From Tamarix chinensis (lineage: Eukaryota; Streptophyta; Magnoliopsida; Caryophyllales; Tamaricaceae), in NCBI GenBank assembly GCA_030549775.1, contig CM060173.1, forward strand, positions 36,714,610-36,778,609: a stretch of 64,000 nucleotides of DNA, in the 5' to 3' direction. The notes beneath the pieces are model-generated. The model was not told the DNA's origin and did not search any database. It worked only from the letters and a program-made list of their open reading frames with translations. Each line of letters opens with the position of its first letter. The stretch's first letter is position 1. Below, piece by piece: positions 24,641 through 37,735 of the stretch. The translations under genes and the position numbers were made by a program.

Positions 24641-25489
24641 AGGAGCATCCCATAATAATATTTCACTAATTAATATTTCTAAGTTATGGGATCATAAAAC
24701 ACATTAACTTGGATAAAATTAATTAGCTAAATATAAGAAAATAGGTGTACATACTAGCACATGCACTAACGATACAAACAAAGTGCATGTCCATGCATGG
24801 TAGTATATCCAGCCCAAGCTCGGCCAATTATGGTGGCACATCAAGCCCAATTCCAACCAACTATTTTATTGTTGAATTCCAAGTGATGCCACCTAAGAAG
24901 CTAAGCACGATCACCCTTGTTGCTCAGGCTATTTTTTGAAAAAAAAACTAGGCAAGTGGATGGTGGAGTAGGTGATGAAATTTAGCCTGGTCAACATTAG
25001 GTAATAGCCATCTCAAGTTAATAACTATCCTCAGTCAACCCCATCTACTTAAAAGAAAGGTTTAACCCCACAAATTAGGTTATTTTAATTGACTAAAGTA
25101 TGAGGAAAAATCAATTAAGTAAGGATAGTGAGTGATTGATTATATTTGATAAATCAACTTGTATGGTCAATCATAGAGAGGTATGGGTGTTAAAAATTAG
25201 GCCATAACACCTTCCGTGTACTAAAGCTAAGCTAGTTATAATGTAACTAAATTGGTTATAATGTAACTAAGTAGGTAAAAGTAAGGGTAGAATGGAATTT
25301 TTGTATATTTGTTGCCACTATAAATATGGGTAGCCTCAACACAATGGCACACACCGCCCCTTTGACTTGAATTCAGAATTGTTGAGCTCCGTTAACCCCC
25401 CTCTACATAGTTGAGTGAAAATTTTATTTTGAGTGTAAAATCTCACAACTTTTATCTTAAGTATTGAAACCTTAGGTGGTAATTTTAGG
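24641..25489 (+). mobile_element. Unassigned insertion in LINE, LTR-like
   Basis: About 850 bp with no LINE similarity separates two LINE segments, so it is probably another insertion. It has a TATA-like CTATAAATA at 25318-25326 followed by gcctcaacacaatggcacaca, which resembles the promoter and start region of a small LTR. Two near-identical tandem pieces, gttataatgtaactaa, lie near 25233 and 25256. No TG...CA termini or target duplication could be fixed, and no coding signal is visible. Confidence 0.35.
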
Positions 25490-25751
25490 TGTTTGATCAT
25501 TGGCCCTACCTTAGATCAAATACTAACCTACTTCTCATCCCTTCTCTCCTTTTAACTTTTGGTTGTCAATTATCCCATAAGCCACCATCCCCCTTTAATC
25601 ATGTGCTAAATTTTTTAGCATATGCATCAATATCCCTCCTTCTAGAGTCTTATTCCCTATATTTATACTTAAAAACCCTTTTCCCAAAAGGTATCCTTCT
25701 TAGTTCTAAATTTCCATTTTCGTCCCATAAGATGGGCTTTATTGTTAACAT
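25490..25751 (-). pseudogene. LINE middle segment (post-RT region)
   Basis: The minus strand reads NNKAHLMGRKWKFRT, then KDTFWEK and KYKYR, matching the plant LINE region after the reverse transcriptase (NKALLxKWxWR...W...KYG). Removing the copia element joins this in frame to LRGAY at about 58022-58040, giving LRGAYVNNKAH. That is strong support for the copia having inserted here. The segment carries several stops. Confidence 0.8.
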
Positions 25752-27241
25752 TGAAACATTTTATGCAAAAGAATGACTAGGAAGCGGAATATAAATAAAA
25801 GGTTAGAAAACCTAAGAACACATACGAGATAAATTGAAATTTCTTGTTAGCCGAACTAGGTGAACTAATTCAATTGAATTGAATCTAGTGATGAGACTAA
25901 TTTGATATGTCCTTTCATTCCATAATATGATTGCTTCAAATCTATATTTTTTGTCTTGTTTGAGCAAGCACAAATTATGTCACACCTCTACTAGTATCCA
26001 CACATAGCAAATTGGATCACCATAAGATATGTGCTAAAGCTAATGGGATATAGTTCTCTATTCATGGAGGGTTGGGCTTGATGATAGGAAAGCACACACA
26101 TCACAAAATGAGAGAGTAAGTGTATTTATAATAATAACCTAATTAAGTTTTTATATTAAAACTTTAGCCCACCATAGTTACATTAGACTTAGGCTCTTAT
26201 CATGTTAAAATCACTTTTGGCTTAATCATATTAATGCCACCTTGGGCTTAAAGAGATATTAATCATATTAATCCCTCATTTTACCCAATTTTAAAATCCA
26301 TTTTTAATCCAGTTTGATTCGTGCGTGATATTGTAAGTTTACATAATGTTAATAGTGGACCGAAACTCTTTTCAAGTCCACAAATCATAAAAGGTCTCCA
26401 GCATAACGTTATGACTACCCAAATTACGTAAATGACATTCTTGACACAACCTATGAATAACACGTATATTTTTCCTTTTGTATAAATAATATTTACATTG
26501 AATAGAAAGCATTGATCATGTCATCCTAGCTTTGTTCAATCATAGTCTTTCTTGATCACTAAGTAAGACTAGTCTTTAAACAAATGACACCTCCTATGCA
26601 CTCGGCCATACTAACATTGGTAATACTTATCAAGGGGGCTAAAGATAACTCTCTCATGTCATAAGATAGACAAATTCTATATTGATCAACTACATAACTT
26701 TATATAACTCACACCATGTATGATCATTACCTTTATGATCAACCCTTGATAGGGGTAGTGTTTGGTAAAGTCAAAACATGAAAATCATCATATCAGTATA
26801 CATAAATATCTCACGTTAGAGGATAATATACTATTTGGAGAAAACTTATGACACTTCACTCAATATTCAATGAAGTGTCCGCCTATTGGTCGGTCTAATA
26901 CCATGTCCCATAACATTTATCTATATTATTAGTTTGTATCTCATATCATTCATCATTGTAACATGATCATCAGCTAATCAACATACTAGCCTCATGATCA
27001 CTAATATTCCTTAATTAGATAATGCCAGACTAAGAACAGTTCTTGAATAATACTCTTTCTATCATTTATTAGATTTCTCCAATCACGTCTCATGCTCGAT
27101 TATCTACATAAAGAATAATTCATCAAAGGTATAACAAAGTTTGAATAGACAAAATCAAATGTTATTTTATTATAAGCACAATCATTAAATATGTCACGAC
27201 AAATCATCAAATATGATTGGTTGTAAGGAATATTTCTAACA
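25752..27241 (-). mobile_element. Copia 3' LTR (left copy in window)
   Basis: About 1.49 kb, homologous along its length to 56543-58021. In element orientation it begins TGTTAGAAATATTCC at 27241 and ends near 25752 at TGTTTCA. Shared blocks include gatcatgtcatcct (about 26515 and 57295) and tctctattcatggag (about 26050 and 56850). The two LTRs have diverged at many sites and by small indels, so the element is old. The terminal sequence resembles Angela/BARE-type copia LTRs, by family knowledge only. Confidence 0.85.
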
Positions 27242-27281
27242 GTCGACCACTTCCACTAGGACCAACCATGCATAATCCTAA
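27242..27281 (-). other. Copia 3' internal stub with polypurine tract
   Basis: A 40-bp stub between the 3' LTR and S4. On the minus strand it reads atgcatggttggtcc then agtggaagtggtcgac just before the LTR start, matching the usual copia tract of the form AGTGCAAGTGGGAGA. About 50 RNase H codons expected between 47775 and this stub are absent. Confidence 0.65.
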
Positions 27282-27803
27282 TGTAACACCCCCAAAATTC
27301 ACTACTGAAAATTTTCATTTGATAAAAAGGTTTAACGAAAGCGAAATAATAAAACCATGATATCTGGGGATATTACCGCCACACTTGGTACCAGACCTGT
27401 TCACTCCTTCCGTTCTAGTACCAAATGTTAAGGCTAAAAAGGATTATCATTAAACACAATTTAACACTTAAAACTATAATTCATAAAAGAAATAAATCGT
27501 TCATCATATAGAAATCAGAGTGCGATTAAAAGAGTTACAACCCAGGAAGTAAAAGTTAAAGTTCTAAATGATAGAAAACACTATATAATGGAACAAACTA
27601 AATCAAAATGGTAGAGGGAAAAGAAACAGAAGATGGAATCTAGCCATGTCACTCTCAATCCCCATGACAGGTCTAGGCTCAAGTCATAGCCCTACTCGAT
27701 GCCTCGTAAGTGTCGTAGGCATCGAAGAAATCATCACCTACCTGCACAAACTCAAGTGGGCACTCTACTCGTGGGAATGAGCAGCACCCATGAAATGGGT
27801 GGT

Positions 27804-27820
27804 CAGTACGCTACGTACTA
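27804..27820 (-). other. CAGTACG dyad of S4
   Basis: CAGTACGCTACGTACTA, the family dyad in reverse orientation with one mismatch in the outer pair. An adjacent CACCC...GGGTG pair (27786-27802) can form a second stem, as in S3, S5 and S6. Confidence 0.8.
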
Positions 27821-27993
27821 AGTAAGGTAACCATATGGGTAAAACCAACAAGAAGCACGCAAGTAAGCTCATGTAAGAGAATAAACACATAAGGCATATA
27901 AGACAATAATCTAGCATTACAATTAGGTTGAACTTATATTAATGATTTATCTTACATCTCTTTTATATTAATTCCATGAAAGTACGGGAACCC

Positions 27994-28330
27994 CACTATT
28001 ATAGCCGGTGGACAAGAAACATTCCACAGGACAGAACGCATCTGACCACTATGATAGTCGGTAGACCGGAATCACTCAACAAGGTAATACGCACCTGACC
28101 ACTTTTATTGCCGGTGGACCGGAAAGTATATAACCTCACTGGCCCTGACTCGCATGGTGGTCCACTATAAATAATTAGTGTATTTCCATGCCTTATACTT
28201 ATAGTTCCCACATTTCTCATATTAATTCCCTATGAGTACAGGAACCCCACTACTATAGCCGATGGACCGAAAACACTCCACACAACGCAAAACGCACCAA
28301 ACTACTATTATTGCCGGTGGACCAAAAATA
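27994..28330 (-). repeat. Hairpin-module clusters 1 and 2 of S4
   Basis: Units at about 27994, 28049 and 28101 and then at about 28249 and 28305 carry the reverse-complement core CCACTATTATAGCCGGTGG or variants. S5 interrupts S4 just after the second cluster. Confidence 0.85.
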
Positions 28331-29550
28331 TATCTCCTCACTAGCCTTAACTGAAATGCCCCAAAATTTTTTAATTTTAAAAAATTATAGTTAAATAATA
28401 TTTTAAAAGGAAAACTATTTAAATAAATTATTTTTACTAAAATAAAGGGATATTTATTAGGAAAAATCAAGAAGAAATTTATAAATATTTTAATTAGGAG
28501 AAATTTGGGTATTTTAGCTAATTAAATATTTTATTATAGAAATTAATTAAATAAATTATTTTATTTAAAATAAGAAGGAGAAAATAGTTTCAAATTAATA
28601 TGAATTTTATAAATAATTTAATTTGATAAAATTAGAGTGTTTTGCTAATTAAAATAGAATTTATGGAAAATCTTTTAAAAATCCTTAAATTAGCCTAAAA
28701 AGGGATTTAAATAGTATTTTATTTACATATTATTATTTTTAAATATTCCAAATATTTTAATTAATTTAATTACCCAACCTAATTATTTTTCTCTTTTCCT
28801 TTTTCCCTTTTTCCTTTTTCTTTCTTCTTTTTCTTTTCTTTTTCTCCTTTTCTCTTTCTTTCTTCTTCTTTTCTTTTTCCTCTCCTCCCGACCTAGGCCA
28901 GCCCTACGGCCCAAGCCCTCTCCCCTTTCCTTCCTTCAGCGAGGGACATTCCTTCCCATGGCCCATCTTTCCTTTTTCTTTTCTTCCTCCATCAACGCAG
29001 CCAAACGCAGTGTTCCGTTTATTTTCCGCTGGCTGATTCGTCTTTCTTTTCTTTCTTTCTCCTAAATTGCCTGGTCAGCGCAACCTTTTCCTTCTTCTTC
29101 GTTCTCCCTCGTCGTGCCACGTTTTGACTCCTTTTTCCCTTGGATGCTAAGTTTCATTTAAACCTCCTCCCCTCCTCGCACCCGCCAGCCAGGTCCATCT
29201 TCTTTTCCTTTCTTTCTTTCTTCCCCTTGAAATGCCAGTCCAGCCCACCTTTCTTCTTCTTCTTCTTCCTTCGCACCTCCCCCCCTCCCGCATCATCGGC
29301 AACCTGCAACCCCGCCGGCCCGACTCCTAGGTTTTTCGCACGTTCACTGCCCAATTTCTCCCCCTCTTTTCCACAATGATCTATTAACGCACCTGTCTGC
29401 CCACTTTCCCCCTTTCCCCGCACGTATTCCCTCTCCCCTGGCCATTTGCAAACTATGATCAGGAAAGTGTGCTGGTCGTTCTCGTCAGCCGGTGCCCACT
29501 CTTGCCTACCACTTTCCTACTTTTCCTTCGACCCTAACTTCCCCTTCAGT

Positions 29551-29559
29551 CTATAAATA
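29551..29559 (+). promoter_or_regulatory. TATA box of LTR S5
   Basis: CTATAAATA about 1.2 kb from the LTR 5' end, in the same context (ctataaataccatcagg) as the S6 motif on the other strand. Confidence 0.7.
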
Positions 29560-30239
29560 CCATCAGGTGGTGCCTTGTATCGAGTATTTGGTCACTTACC
29601 CAGAATTCCCCGACATTGATGCGGCATCCCCTTTAGATGCCACTTTTGCCGTCTCTGACCAACACCACCGCTCGTTCTTTCCGCCTACGCCTTCCCAGCA
29701 CCTCCCTATAACTAACTAGACCACCCATACCCTTCGATTTTTCCTAAACAATCCACCCTGACCGTGCAAATTGCCCTTCTTAACCAAGCCATTTTCTACC
29801 ACCGCCGCCCTTCAAACCACCCTTAGCCACCTCTTCTACCGGTGCCTCCACTCCTTTCACCTCCCAAATTTTGTTGTAGGCCCTCCTATATCTCCCCCTA
29901 CCTTTCTTTTCCTCTTTCTCCCTCTCTTCCTCTCTTTCTCTTCTTCTTCCCTAATCGGCCACCACCCCCGCTGCCGTGCGCCACGAACTTTGGCTATGCC
30001 GCCACCATCATTTTGTTCCTCTCCTTCTGGGCAATTATAATCACCCTTGCTTCCACCCTTGTTCTTCTTATTTTTTCCCAACCTTTAACTTTTCCCCTTT
30101 TCTTCTCTTTTTCCAGCCCCCACCACTGTCGTCGTGCACCACCGCCGGTACCGCCTATCCCCGCCAGCCTAAGGTTGAACCCTAGACCCTCTCAACCCTT
30201 TTCCCTATTTTTACAAGCCTTAAATTATTTTATTTCATT

Positions 30240-30571
30240 TATTCTAATATAAATCCTATTATTATTATTATTATTATTATTATTTCCATTATTAATATGT
30301 ATTATTATTATTAGTAATGTTAATGTTTTTATTATTATTCTTTTGAGGGCTGAAGCCCTATTATATTTTTAATTCGATTTTATTATTATTATTAGTATTA
30401 TTATTGTTGTTGTTATCTTTATTATTAATATTAATACGATGTTGTTATTATTATTATTATTATTTTACTATTTTGAATTACCGTTATTATTATTCCATTA
30501 TTAATATTACAACTACTTTACCCTTTCTATTGTGATTATTATTATTATTATTATTTTCAATCGTTCATTAT

Positions 30572-30634
<63 letters not shown>

Positions 30635-31160
30635 CAATACTACTACTACTCTCAATGTTAATATTATTATTCTATATGGGGCTGAAACCCTATTGTGCTT
30701 ATTTTTAATTGTAGTAGTAGTATTATAAATAGCATATCTTATTATTATTAGGGTTATTAGTATTTTTTATTATTATTAGAATTTATTAGTGTCATTATTA
30801 TTCAATGTAAGGTGGAAACCCTACTTCTTTTTATCTTCGGTCATTATCTTTACTATTATTACCATTATGGTTATTATTATTTTGTAATATTATTATGGTT
30901 GTTATCATTATTATTATTATTATATTATCATTATTATTATTTCTAAATTTGGTTATTTATTTTTAGTAATATTATTATTCTTATTTTACTAAAGGGGTCG
31001 AAGCCCTTGTTTCACTTTGTTTTGAATAATGTCCTTGTTATTATTATTGTTAATATTATTATTATTATTATTATTATTCTCATTTATATTATCATTGATA
31101 TTATTTTTAATATCTTTGCTATTATTATTTTAGTATCATTATTATTATTATTAGGGTAAA
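30240..31160 (+). repeat. TTA and ACT microsatellite belt in S5
   Basis: Imperfect ATT/TTA repeats with a long, nearly perfect (ACT)n run at about 30568-30632. The equivalent belts in S4 (35470-36155) and S6 (39470-40120) have TAG, TAA and other trinucleotides in place of ACT. Confidence 0.9.
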
Positions 31161-31744
31161 GTTTTCAACCTTATATTATCAACTTTTATAATATTTCTAT
31201 TATTTCTATATCTTTAGCAAAGTTAGTAACTAATTAATGTTATTGTTATTAATATATTGTTATTTATTTTAAAACCTAGTCTTATAATAAGTTAGTGATT
31301 AATAGTATTTTTGATAGGAGGGAGTCTAATTTTAACTTTTCCCTCATAATAGGTGAAACATGTCAAAGCCCTAAGGAGGCGTAGGAGCGTGCTCCAAGAC
31401 CGGTGTCATTTTAGGTAAGGGGTGCTAAGGCCATATGTGTAATATGTGATTTTATGCTATGCATGCCATGTGATATGAATTATAGTGTATTTCATGTGTA
31501 TATTGTATAATTGCTATGAATGCAGCATGATTGTGGAGTTGAAGTATGTTGGTGTGAATAAATTATGGCATGAGAATTATGTGTATAAGTGTGTTATTAT
31601 TATGGTATGATGTGGCCTTAAGAAATGCATGATAGGGTTGTAAAATAATGATGGGGAGTGTAACAACGTGGTGTTAGGGTTTTGCATGGAGTTGTGGGAT
31701 GCATGGTGTTAGGGTTTGTATGACGTTGGGCTTTGCATGGAGCT

Positions 31745-31990
31745 AATGTTGCATGGTGGTATTAGGGTTTGTATTGTGGTATTAGGGTTGCATGGTGGTA
31801 TTAATGATGCATGGCGGTATTAGGGTTTGTATGGTGTTATTAGGGTTGCATAGTGGTATTAGGGTTTGCATGGTGGTATTATGTTTTGTATGGTGGTATT
31901 ATGTTTTGCAAGGTGGTATTAGGGTTTGCATGGTAGTATTATGTTTTGCAAGATGGTATTAGGGTTTTCATGATAGCATTAGAGTTGCAT
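31745..31990 (+). repeat. 19/20-bp minisatellite in S5
   Basis: Units of the GGTGGTATTAGGGTTTGCAT type, homologous to the S2 and S6 arrays but less regular. Confidence 0.8.
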
Positions 31991-32299
31991 GATGGAGATA
32001 GAGTTTTGCATGGGAGTTAATTATTGCATGGGAGTTAGGGTTTGTATGGGATCTAGGGTTTGTATAGAGTTAGGGTTTGCATGGAAGAAGGGTTTACGTG
32101 GAGCCAGGGTTTGCATAGAATTAGGGTAACATGGGTGTTAGGGTGTGTCATGGTCAACTCTCGTGGTGGTGGTTAACTAGGGTTAGAGGATGAGAACTAT
32201 AGAAGGTAGGCATGCATGTCTGGGTCAATGTTTGTGAATAAAATATTTAAGACACTAATCTTTTAAAGTGGAAAATTATTGAGCCAGGTCCAGACTGAT

Positions 32300-32680
32300 C
32301 CACCGGTCAGGAATAGTGGTTAGGGTTTTACCCTATGTGCGACCGATCCACCGGTTATAATAGTGGTTAGGACATTATATCCTATATGTGACCAGCTCAC
32401 CGGCAATAATAGTGGAGTGACTCGAGCTCAATAAACACAAACCACAATTTCTAAGACTCATAAAAGACATTAATTACTTACCGTGGAACACTATATGAGT
32501 AGGAACCGAACCGATCCACCAATTAGGAATAGTGGTTAGGGTTTTACCCTATATGTGACCGATCCATCGGTTATAATAGTGGTTAGGGTTGTACCCTATA
32601 TGTGACCGATCCACTGGTAATAATAGTGGTTAGGGCATGATGCTCTATGTGTGACCGGCCCACCGGTTATAATAGTGGGG
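32300..32680 (+). repeat. Hairpin-module clusters in S5
   Basis: First-cluster units at 32300-32319, 32348-32366 and about 32397-32415. The second cluster has four units from about 32516. Between cores lie strong palindromes: TAGGGTTTTACCCTA (32321-32335), TAGGACATTATATCCTA (32368-32384) and TAGGGCATGATGCTCTA (32631-32647). Confidence 0.92.
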
Positions 32681-32920
32681 TGTTCCTGTACTCGCTTGGA
32701 ATTGATAAAAGGTATAGTGTGTATCGACTTCTGATAAAAGAAATATTAAATAATTAATCTGGACCTTTTTGGACCTTATGTGTGGGCTTGTTGGTGATAG
32801 GTTATGGATTTCTCTATACGCTTTTATGTATCATATGTGTGGTTTGAAATTGTATGTTGATTATTATCCTGCATGATTTGATGTGTTAATGTGTCGACCT
32901 TAGTGCTCGGTTACCTTACT

Positions 32921-32937
32921 CAGTACGTAGCGTACTG
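32921..32937 (+). other. CAGTACG dyad of S5
   Basis: CAGTACGTAGCGTACTG, a perfect 7-bp inverted repeat with loop TAG, followed by CACCCGTTTCATGGGTG. Conserved at the same place in S3 (23949-23965), S4 (27804-27820), S6 (37136-37152) and, decayed, in S7 (54202-54218). Confidence 0.9.
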
Positions 32938-33556
32938 ATCACCCGTTTCATGGGTGATGCTCATTCCCACGAGCAGAAGGTCCTTTCTGACCTTGTGTAG
33001 GTGGGCGAGACATCCGGTGGAGTTGAGCGTTGAGTATATATGTGGCCGGATTCACTCTTCTCGTTATCTTATATTCCTTCTATTATTTTCTTTATATCGA
33101 ATTTATCCAATCTGATTTATTGCCTTACATTGAGTACTTTAAATGAATATTTTATCGGTTGTAAGCTATTTCTCTTTGAATATGAATAATAATTCTTTAT
33201 GCGTACTCTGATTTCTATGTTATTATCTCTTTAATTCATTTTATGGAATCTTAGTTTAAGTTTTATGTTAATCTTTTTAGCCTTAACACTTGGTACTAAA
33301 ACGGTGGGAGAGAACCGGTTTGGTACTAAGTGTGGCGGTAACATCCCTAAAATTCACAAGTTTAATTTAAGTATTTCTATTTTAATTACTTCCGCTTTTA
33401 AAAAAAGTATTTCTATTTTAATTCCTACCGCTTTCAAAAAAAAATAGTTAATTTTGGGGTATTACACTAACCCACGAGGTGTTCCACCGTAAGTAAACAA
33501 TATCTTCCCTTGACTTATCACCATACCATGTTTGGTTTATCGAGCTTGAAATCCCC

Positions 33557-33690
33557 CACTATTATAAGCGGTGGACCAGAAACACTCAGCAGGGCAAAGT
33601 GCTCCTGACCACTAGTATAGCCGAGAGACCAAAAAATCACTTAGCAAGGCAAAACGCACTTGACCACTATTATAGACGGTGGACCGAAGA
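33557..33690 (-). repeat. Hairpin-module cluster 3 of S4
   Basis: Three units at about 33557, 33611 and 33665 with the core CCACTATTATAAGCGGTGG or variants. This third cluster lies beyond S5 and is extra compared with the other copies. Confidence 0.8.
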
Positions 33691-35113
33691 ATATATAACC
33701 TTACCTCACTGGGCCCTAGCTCGATAATCTTTCACTTTAAGTGCTTAGTGTTTTATTGTATCTTCTTCCATACACAACCCCGACTAGACATATATGACTC
33801 ACTCGACTTCTCAACAATCATGTCCTATATATTGGGACTTTTACTTCTTCTAGTACATTCGTATATCTTTTCTCACTATTTACTTATTACCACAAATACT
33901 TAGCACCGAGGCCCACTTCCCATATTTCTAAATCAACTTAATATAACTCTCTAGGGTTTTCTTCTGGGGACACCCTAATTTGGCCTATATGGTCCAACCT
34001 GCCTCTATCTCATATAAATTGTGCTCCTCCAATTTATCATCTCGCTTGATTCATTCTCAAGCACCACATCTTACTTCCCATATAATACATGTGACCATGA
34101 AACCCTAGTTAGCCATCTCAGAACTCTAGCAACTCTCTTTCCTAATACGATGTTATTTATTCATCATTCTTACTTACCAACACCTCTTCCACATGACACA
34201 TATCCAACACAACTCATGATCTCGAGACTTCCTTCCATCTTTTTCCCACTCACTATGAACCCCAAACACTTTGTTATTACCCCAGCCATCAATTCTCTCA
34301 ACCCATGCTTGGCATTACAACCTTTCCATCCAACTCCCATACATGATCACTAAAACCCTAGTTAGCTCCCCGAAAACCCTAGTACTTCTCCTTTCTTTTA
34401 TGTTACTCACTCAACATCCAAATACATTCTTCTCACGTGACTCACTTTTCCCCCATGTGACACCCCTTCCATCCTTTATCCTCGTTCTAACCATTTCCAT
34501 AAATTCTCCTCCCTTACACATTTCTCTCACTTAGGGTTTCCTTCTAAAATCCTATTAAAATCCCCCATGCATCCTTACATCAACCCACGTACTATTTTTC
34601 ACATATGAACTCCAATCACCATAACAATTCATCCATTACCTCATTTGATCCTTAAATCAACTTTTCCCATGTAAAAGTCATCCCCATGCAAAGGCTAACC
34701 ATTCCATGCAAACTCTAGACTCCCCATGCATGTTTAATCCATCCCCTTAATTTCATTCCTCTCATTGTCCACCCATAGGTCATAAGATAATTAGTCTATC
34801 ATTACCATGTCCTAGTCAACTCACTTTCCTCATTCTTCTCCCTTCTTCTCACAACCACATCATACTACTTAGGACCTCCTATCATGCATGTCATAAGGGG
34901 AAGGATTACATAATCACAATTCAGGTACAAGTAATAACATCACATTACACATATCATAAACACATGCAACTTACCTTAGCTCCATGCTTAGCAGGCTACC
35001 AGAAGAACATGATAATATAAAACATAAAGCACATCCATCAAGTCAACACACATAGCACATTCTTACACATTAAAAGTCTCAACCATATCATTACCTAATA
35101 TGACACCAGGCTT

Positions 35114-35125
35114 GGAGCACGCTCC
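35114..35125 (-). other. Conserved GGAGC/GCTCC palindrome of S4
   Basis: GGAGCACGCTCC within a longer conserved block (tgacaccaggcttggagc then gctcctacgcctccttaggg). The same block is at 2172-2183 (S2), 22115-22126 (S3), 31384-31395 (S5), 39227-39238 (S6) and, damaged, 52502-52514 (S7). Confidence 0.85.
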
Positions 35126-35469
35126 TACGCCTCCTTAGGGTTTTGACTTGATTCACCTATAAGAGGGAAATACTATGGGTTAATCTCCCTCTTACCAAAA
35201 TTACCATCATTTCCTATCTTACCCTTATCATGGCCTACTATTAGAGTTAATAATAGTAATAGTTATTTTATAAATCAAATTAGGGTTGTTATCTTTTAAA
35301 GTAGCTAATCATGCTACTATTAATCAAAATAGGTTTTAGAAGGTACATTGGCTCATGTTCAAGTAAATATAGCGATAGTCATATTGTTAAAGGCAATAGT
35401 TTAAATATTACTAATAATGATAATACTATTAGTTTTAGTGATAATACTTATATCGACCCAAACCCTAGT

Positions 35470-35470
35470 A

Positions 35471-35507
<37 letters not shown>

Positions 35508-35798
35508 TGATAATAATAATGATAATAATGATAATAATAATAGTGATATAAGTAATATAAAAGTAGTGACCATAATGATTCTTATATTGATAATGCTAGT
35601 AGTGATAATAAGTTAGTGATTATGAAATATTGACAAAAAGACAAGTTAACAATAATAATGTTTATAGTAGTATTAATAATAATAATAATAATATTATTAT
35701 TAATATTAATAATAGTTCCTATCTTAAGAATAATACTAATGAAGGTCCTAGAAATCATATTATTAGTAGCCTTAGTGATAATGTGGTCAAGTATAATA

Positions 35799-35859
<61 letters not shown>

Positions 35860-35891
35860 CATGATGATGATGATGATGATGATAGGAATGA

Positions 35892-35953
<62 letters not shown>

Positions 35954-36115
35954 ATGTTAAGCATAATAATAAGAATAATCAAAAAAGGTAATAGTAATAT
36001 AAGGATCCCAACATTTACACTAATAATAAAAGTGGTAATGGCCAAGTTAGTATTAATAGTATTAGTAAGAAAATAATGATAATAATAATGATGATGATGA
36101 TGATGATGATGATGA

Positions 36116-36155
<40 letters not shown>
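35470..36155 (-). repeat. Microsatellite belt in S4
   Basis: Blocks of AAT/TAA (about 35470-35510 and 35800-35860), GAT (about 35862-35882) and TAG (35893-35951 and 36117-36153), some nearly perfect. Open frames of 96-148 codons here only reflect trinucleotide repetition. Confidence 0.92.
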
Positions 36156-36156
<1 letters not shown>

Positions 36157-37397
36157 AAGGTAACTATATTAATACTAAAGTTGTAGCCTTTTAAATAATA
36201 ATACCATAGTTATAAATATTTCTCAAGTTAGGTTAGATAATAAGAGTGATAACATCATAATAATAATAATAAGAATACTATTATTAAGAGTAATACTATT
36301 AATATTACTAAAAATTATTAACACTTATAGAAAAAGAGTTTAAGGGCTGGGGAAATTAAAATACCACCTAGGGTTGGCGGCAGAACCGGCAGTGGTGGAG
36401 GAGGAAGAGAGGTGGAGAGATGGGGGTATAGGCTAGAGGAGAGGGAATGAGGGGGTCTTTGAGGTGGTGGAAGGTGTCTTAGGTAGAGAGGGGTGGAATA
36501 GAGGTAGTGGTACAGCCGGAAGTGGCAGCTCATGGCGACGGGTGTGGCGATCGAAGGTGGTGGAGGGTGGAGAAGGGAGAAGGAGAGGGAGGCAGGGAAA
36601 TATGGAGGTATGGGGAGGTAGTGTAACACCCCAAAATTCACTACTTTTTTTAAAAAAAAAGTGGAAGTAATCAAATTTGAAATTAAAACTCGTGAATTCT
36701 GGGGATGTTACCACCACACTTAGTACCAGACCGGTTCACTCCGACTATTCCCGTACCAAGTGCTAAGGCTAAAGAAAAGATTGACATTGAATTCAAACCC
36801 ATAGTTCATAAAAGAACTAGAAAGAATCATACCTTAAAAATCAGAGTATGCGTAATGGATTATAGTTCATTTCCAAAAGAGAAATAAGCTTACAACCGAT
36901 ACAATATTCATTTGAAATACTCAATACAAGGTAATAAATCAAAAAGAATAAATACGAATCACAAGAAATAACATAACAAAATGAAATCACATGAAGAGAA
37001 AAATATGGCCACAACTCTTGAACCTTGAGCCAAAACAAGCTCAACACACAGCCCCGACTAATGTCTCGCCCACCTGCACAAAGTCAAAAGGGCATACTAG
37101 TCGTGGGAATGAGCAGTAGCCATGAAAAGGGTGATCAGTACGCTACGTACTGAGTAAGGTAACCGAGCACTAAGGCCAACACATAAGCACATAGAATCAT
37201 ACAAAACAATACTCAAATTACACTTTCAAACCCACACTTATAGTACATAAGGTCATGAAGAAATTATACCACTTATAAATGATCAAGGCCACACATAAAG
37301 TACATACTTATTCCAGAATAATTATTTAATTAATCTTTTTATCGGAAGTCGATGCACACCATGCCTTTTATCAAATCCATGTGAGTACAGGAACACC

Positions 37398-37735
37398 CCA
37401 CTATTATAACCGGTGGGCCGGTCACACATAGAGCATCATGCCCTAACCACTATTATTACCGGTGGATCGCTCACATATAGGGTAAAACCCTAACCACTAT
37501 TCCTAATCGGTGGATCACCTGATTCCTGCTCGCATGGTGTTCCACTGTAAGTAATTAGTGTATTTTATTTGCCTTAGCAAAACTCTTGTTTGTTTTTATT
37601 GAGCTCGGGATCCCCCACTATTATAACCGGTGGGTCGGTCACATATAGGACATCATGTCCTAACCACTATTATAATCGGTGGATCGGTCGCACATAGGGT
37701 AAAAACCCTAACCACTATTCCTGACCGGTGGATCG
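37398..37735 (-). repeat. Hairpin-module clusters in S6
   Basis: Units at about 37400, 37456 and 37496 and at about 37616, 37662 and 37714. The inter-core TAGGACATCATGTCCTA at 37646-37662 is a perfect 8-bp inverted repeat with a single-base loop. Confidence 0.92.

Larger units (their letters stand above)
28352..33466 (+). mobile_element. Family S solo LTR, copy S5 (5.1 kb)
   Basis: Plus-oriented LTR inserted into S4. It starts TGAAATGCCCCAAAAT at 28352 and ends TTTTGGGGTATTACA at 33466. Flanks ttaac (28347-28351) and ctaac (33467-33471) form a 5-bp duplication with one mismatch. Removing S5 restores S4 sequence across the site, as judged against S6. Order: AT-rich 5' part, pyrimidine-rich zone (28790-29480), TATA (29551), long TTA/ACT microsatellite (30240-31150), GGAGCGTGCTCC (31384-31395), minisatellite (about 31745-31990), hairpin clusters (32300-32680), dyad (32921-32937), 3' block. 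Confidence 0.92.

Noticed and set aside
29140..30252. Several open frames in the pyrimidine-rich part of S5
   Set aside because: Low-complexity composition, overlapping frames on both strands, and not shared with S6 at the same place.
35755..36076. Open frames of about 96-148 codons on both strands in the TAA/TAG belt
   Set aside because: They are homopolymeric products of trinucleotide microsatellites with no gene features.
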